DNA of 64,000 nucleotides from Rotaria macrura. Its lineage: Eukaryota > Rotifera > Eurotatoria > Philodinida > Philodinidae. Positions 61,354 to 64,000 of this stretch are shown piece by piece; position 1 is the stretch's first letter, and every line of letters begins with the position of its first letter. A program made the position numbers and the translations under genes. The stretch covers positions 18,266-82,265 of the forward strand of contig OENT01000720.1 in NCBI GenBank assembly GCA_900239685.1. The letters are read 5' to 3'. Below the pieces are notes generated by a model. That model had not been told where the DNA came from. It saw only the letters and a program-made list of their open reading frames with translations, and did not search any database.

Positions 61354-64000
61354 TTGAAAATTTTTCGGCTTTCACCATCAATCAACTAAGAAGTGAAAAG
61401 AAAAGAGAAACGTTTATTTCCTTTTCCTTTTTGGTCACCTTTTCACTAGCACAATAATGACGAAAAGAAAAACAATACAAATTGTTAAATACGAGTTTAG
61501 CTCGTTTTCTTTTAAACAGATGAATGATTCTAACTAAGCAGATTAACAACGACAACAACAACAACAACAGCGATAAATTAGAAAATTTTTGTTCTTTTGT
61601 AATATTTAATGCTTGAATCAAAGGAGAACATGTAATCAATAAGATATTCGTGGATCTTTTTGTATCACAATCGATCGATTATTTGATTAAGAAACTAGAA
61701 TAAAAAACAGAAATTTTCAATTGACGTACAAATCCTATGAGATTAGTTTTTCTCAGAAAGAAAAACAGCAACAAATACTATTTATGGACAACTGACTACT
61801 AATATGATACAATTTGTCCTGTAACCAGGTAAAGAACAGCTGAGAATCACCTGGAATGCAGGCGTCTTTATATTGATGCACAGATAAATCTGTTTATTCG
61901 GTTTACGATTGGTTCTTAATTGGAAAAATCTGTAATGAAGCGGACCTTCAAAGTTTTCATTCGCTGTTTTCTTCGAAAGTATATAGTTGAGTTCCACCAA
62001 AATAAAGGTTCATTCAATCTCTGTCATTGTTTTACAGACACGAGTTTTTCTTAAATTGTCAAGAGAACAGTGTGAGAAATAATGAATTTCGTGATTCAAG
62101 TTCTTTAAAGCGCTATTATCCATTAGAAAATGCAATTGATTTGATTGTATTGGAAATGACGTTCAGGGAGGAAGAAGAAAGCCATGAACTGTGGTCTTCT
62201 ATCTTTCGAAAGAGGATAGATCGAGACTACGCTCGAAAATCCTTGGACTTCCACTGTGATCTGGTCTACATTGTTAATCATTTTCAATCGATATTTTGGA
62301 GCCGATGACCTTATTAATACTTCTATTGGGTTTGAACTGCTATGATACTTATTTGACAGAAACAATCAAGGCTTTTCGATCAATCTCTCTAGTTGGCTTC
62401 GTTGTCGAGTTATTAACATTTTCCTCGAGCTAACGAAATCACTCAAATGACTATTAGTTCTAGCATGGTCGAAGCTCTCTCGATTAATGAATATGACATT
62501 GAGAAAGTTTTGCTTTCCCTATCAACTAAATATCTGAAAATGTTTTTAAAACTCGATAAACTCATCTAACTATTGTCGAATACTGGAAACTACAATAAAC
62601 GAATGAAAAATTTATTGGAACCGTTCGTCATACAAATAAGCTCATGATGTTTTATTCCAACTAATAATAGCAATTATTTATTAATATCGATGAGAAAGAC
62701 GGTAACTTGATCGCTTGTTTTTACAATAAAACTGAGATTTCCGTATTCTCGTTACTTCTTGCGGAAGTCGTTAGGATATGTCATAGAAGAACACATTGTT
62801 TAGTTAAAAAGCACATTCTCTCATTGAAAATGCTACAAAAGGAACAAAATAGTGTGTCAGACCATCGCGAAGGTCTCACGGGTGCATGATTTGTTCTGAA
62901 ACGGACAGCAATACATGATAATGAAAAGTAAGTTTCGGACATAAAACGTACAGCAATTTGACACAATAATACCAAATCTGTGTCAAATATTTGACATGTG
63001 TCAAAACGAAACAGCTTGACTATAACAAGTTGAAAGCAAAGAGTACAAGTTCGGGGAATCTCCTAGAAAGAACTTTTCAAAAACTGGTTTTATTACATTT
63101 GCTTGCCTCTCCAATGTGTTTCACAAGTGAGAAAGTAGAAACAAAGAAAACGATTTCATTAAATTAATCATTTTTTTTAGATGACAGACTTATGTATTGA
63201 AGAGTTCTACATTGTATTGTTGAATATTGACAGAGACAACATGGAAAATCGAAGAATCTCATTTTTCACGAAGCACTTATTTCAAAATACTCTTCAGACG
63301 ACGAAGTCACAAGTGAGCAGGCGCATTCATGTCGATGTATAGTTCATCAGAGAGCTACGGAATAAGTTCTAAGAAATAACTAAATCCTAGGCTCCTACCC
63401 AAACAAAAGAAAAATTTTAGAGGCTCGCCAAGTTCTATAGGAAGTCCCAAGTCTTCTGATTTTACTAAAGGAAATTCTTTCAATAAAATTTCATTTCCCG
63501 AAGTATGAAATAAAGAAAATATCATGGAAATCGCCATTGAACAATCTTGAGAAATTAGTCAATTTTGAGAATTTTTGAAAGGGAGCCGTACTCCGATCGG
63601 TGAAATGAAGGACGATCTACAAGACAAATATTCACGAAAAATTATCAATTTCGATAAAAATTACGATTACTTTTGTTGAAAGTAGAGTTTTCGAAACTTG
63701 TTTTACTTGTTCTATTCGTTTTGTCTCCACCGACATCTCATTTTCATCAGAATACAAAATTTGCAACATACAAAAAGAAAATTCAGTATTCGTACTGTCT
63801 AAACAATAAAAACCTTTGTAATTATTAGATAGCCGGATACGTGACGCTCAGGTTTTATTTCTTTCTCAGTAGCTGTTAGGCATCTTGAAAAGATTAGAAA
63901 TAAAACATTAAGAGAGGTTCCATGAGAATACCACCCAAAACGGTATGCAAAAGTTGCCGAAAATTTTTAGATTTTGAAATTGCCTATCACGTTCGATAGA
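61354..64000. other. Region upstream of RWDD2 to the window end
   Basis: An AAC microsatellite lies at about 61549-61567 and a pyrimidine-rich acceptor (minus strand) ends at 61386. A cluster of TGTGTCAAA-type motifs in both orientations lies at 62957-63005. Open stretches at 61782-62000, 62027-62365 and 62707-62975 overlap on both strands and resemble no family. I support no gene here. Confidence 0.45.
62957..63005. repeat. Cluster of alternating TGTGTCAAA motifs with a 16-bp palindrome
   Basis: TTTGACACA (62957-62965), TGTGTCAAA (62979-62987), TTTGACA (62990-62996) and TGTGTCAAA (62997-63005) alternate in orientation. Together the middle two form the perfect palindrome TGTCAAATATTTGACA (62981-62996). 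It could be a binding-site cluster or a chance array. Confidence 0.5.

Noticed and set aside
61382-61639. Small hydrophobic minus-strand reading frame (85 residues) ahead of RWDD2
   Set aside because: Its leucine run comes from an AAC/GTT microsatellite and its end is the pyrimidine tract of the RWDD2 leader acceptor, so it is most likely chance.
62027-62365. Opposing reading frames of 93 and 80 codons
   Set aside because: Both strands are open over the same bases, neither looks like a family, and no splice or poly(A) context supports either.
1-64000. CRISPR arrays, operons of bacterial type, integrated viral genes or horizontally acquired bacterial genes
   Set aside because: None was seen; all recognised proteins are of animal type with spliceosomal introns.

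Overview
The window is nuclear DNA from an animal. It is AT-rich, the genes are split by many GT-AG introns of about 50-70 bp plus some much longer ones, and the recognisable proteins are metazoan (STK36/Fused kinase, ceramide kinase, an IQSEC Arf exchange factor, the LRP chaperone MESD, SMIM20/MITRAC7, an RWDD2 protein). Compact introns, low GC and apparent decay of single gene copies fit a bdelloid rotifer best; this placement is inference, not proof. I see no bacterial, viral or organellar genes, no CRISPR array, and no convincing tRNA or rRNA.

Left part (1-24 kb). The 5' portion of a ceramide kinase gene runs off the left edge on the minus strand. Head to head with it, on the plus strand, is a complete STK36 gene: 28 exons joined over 20.4 kb give an unbroken frame of 1,318 residues, with an N-terminal kinase domain and a long helical (ARM-like) C-terminal region. 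Six of its introns are 1.3-3.3 kb, most others 49-137 bp. Two of the long introns carry inverted copies of a repeat with a 241-bp identical core, so that exons 17-19 sit between them. Just downstream lies a decayed, unrelated kinase gene.

Middle (24-45 kb). A gene-poor stretch is followed by two divergent intron-poor genes of unknown function (118 and 531 residues). After another empty 5 kb, an IQSEC/BRAG-type gene lies on the minus strand. Its coiled coil, IQ motif and Sec7 exons are intact, but its PH-domain exons carry a frameshift, a TGA stop and a second frameshift, while their splice sites still fit. This copy is probably being lost.

Right part (45-64 kb), all genes on the minus strand. 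A 1.1-kb foldback element with 407-bp, about 99% identical arms lies between IQSEC and MESD. MESD is followed by a leucine-rich-repeat single-pass membrane protein. RWDD2 and SMIM20 then form a tight pair: the RWDD2 stop codon overlaps an AATAAA, and a splice acceptor 20 nt further on leads into SMIM20. This is the layout expected of an operon resolved by spliced-leader trans-splicing, which is known in rotifers. The last 2.6 kb hold no gene that I can support.
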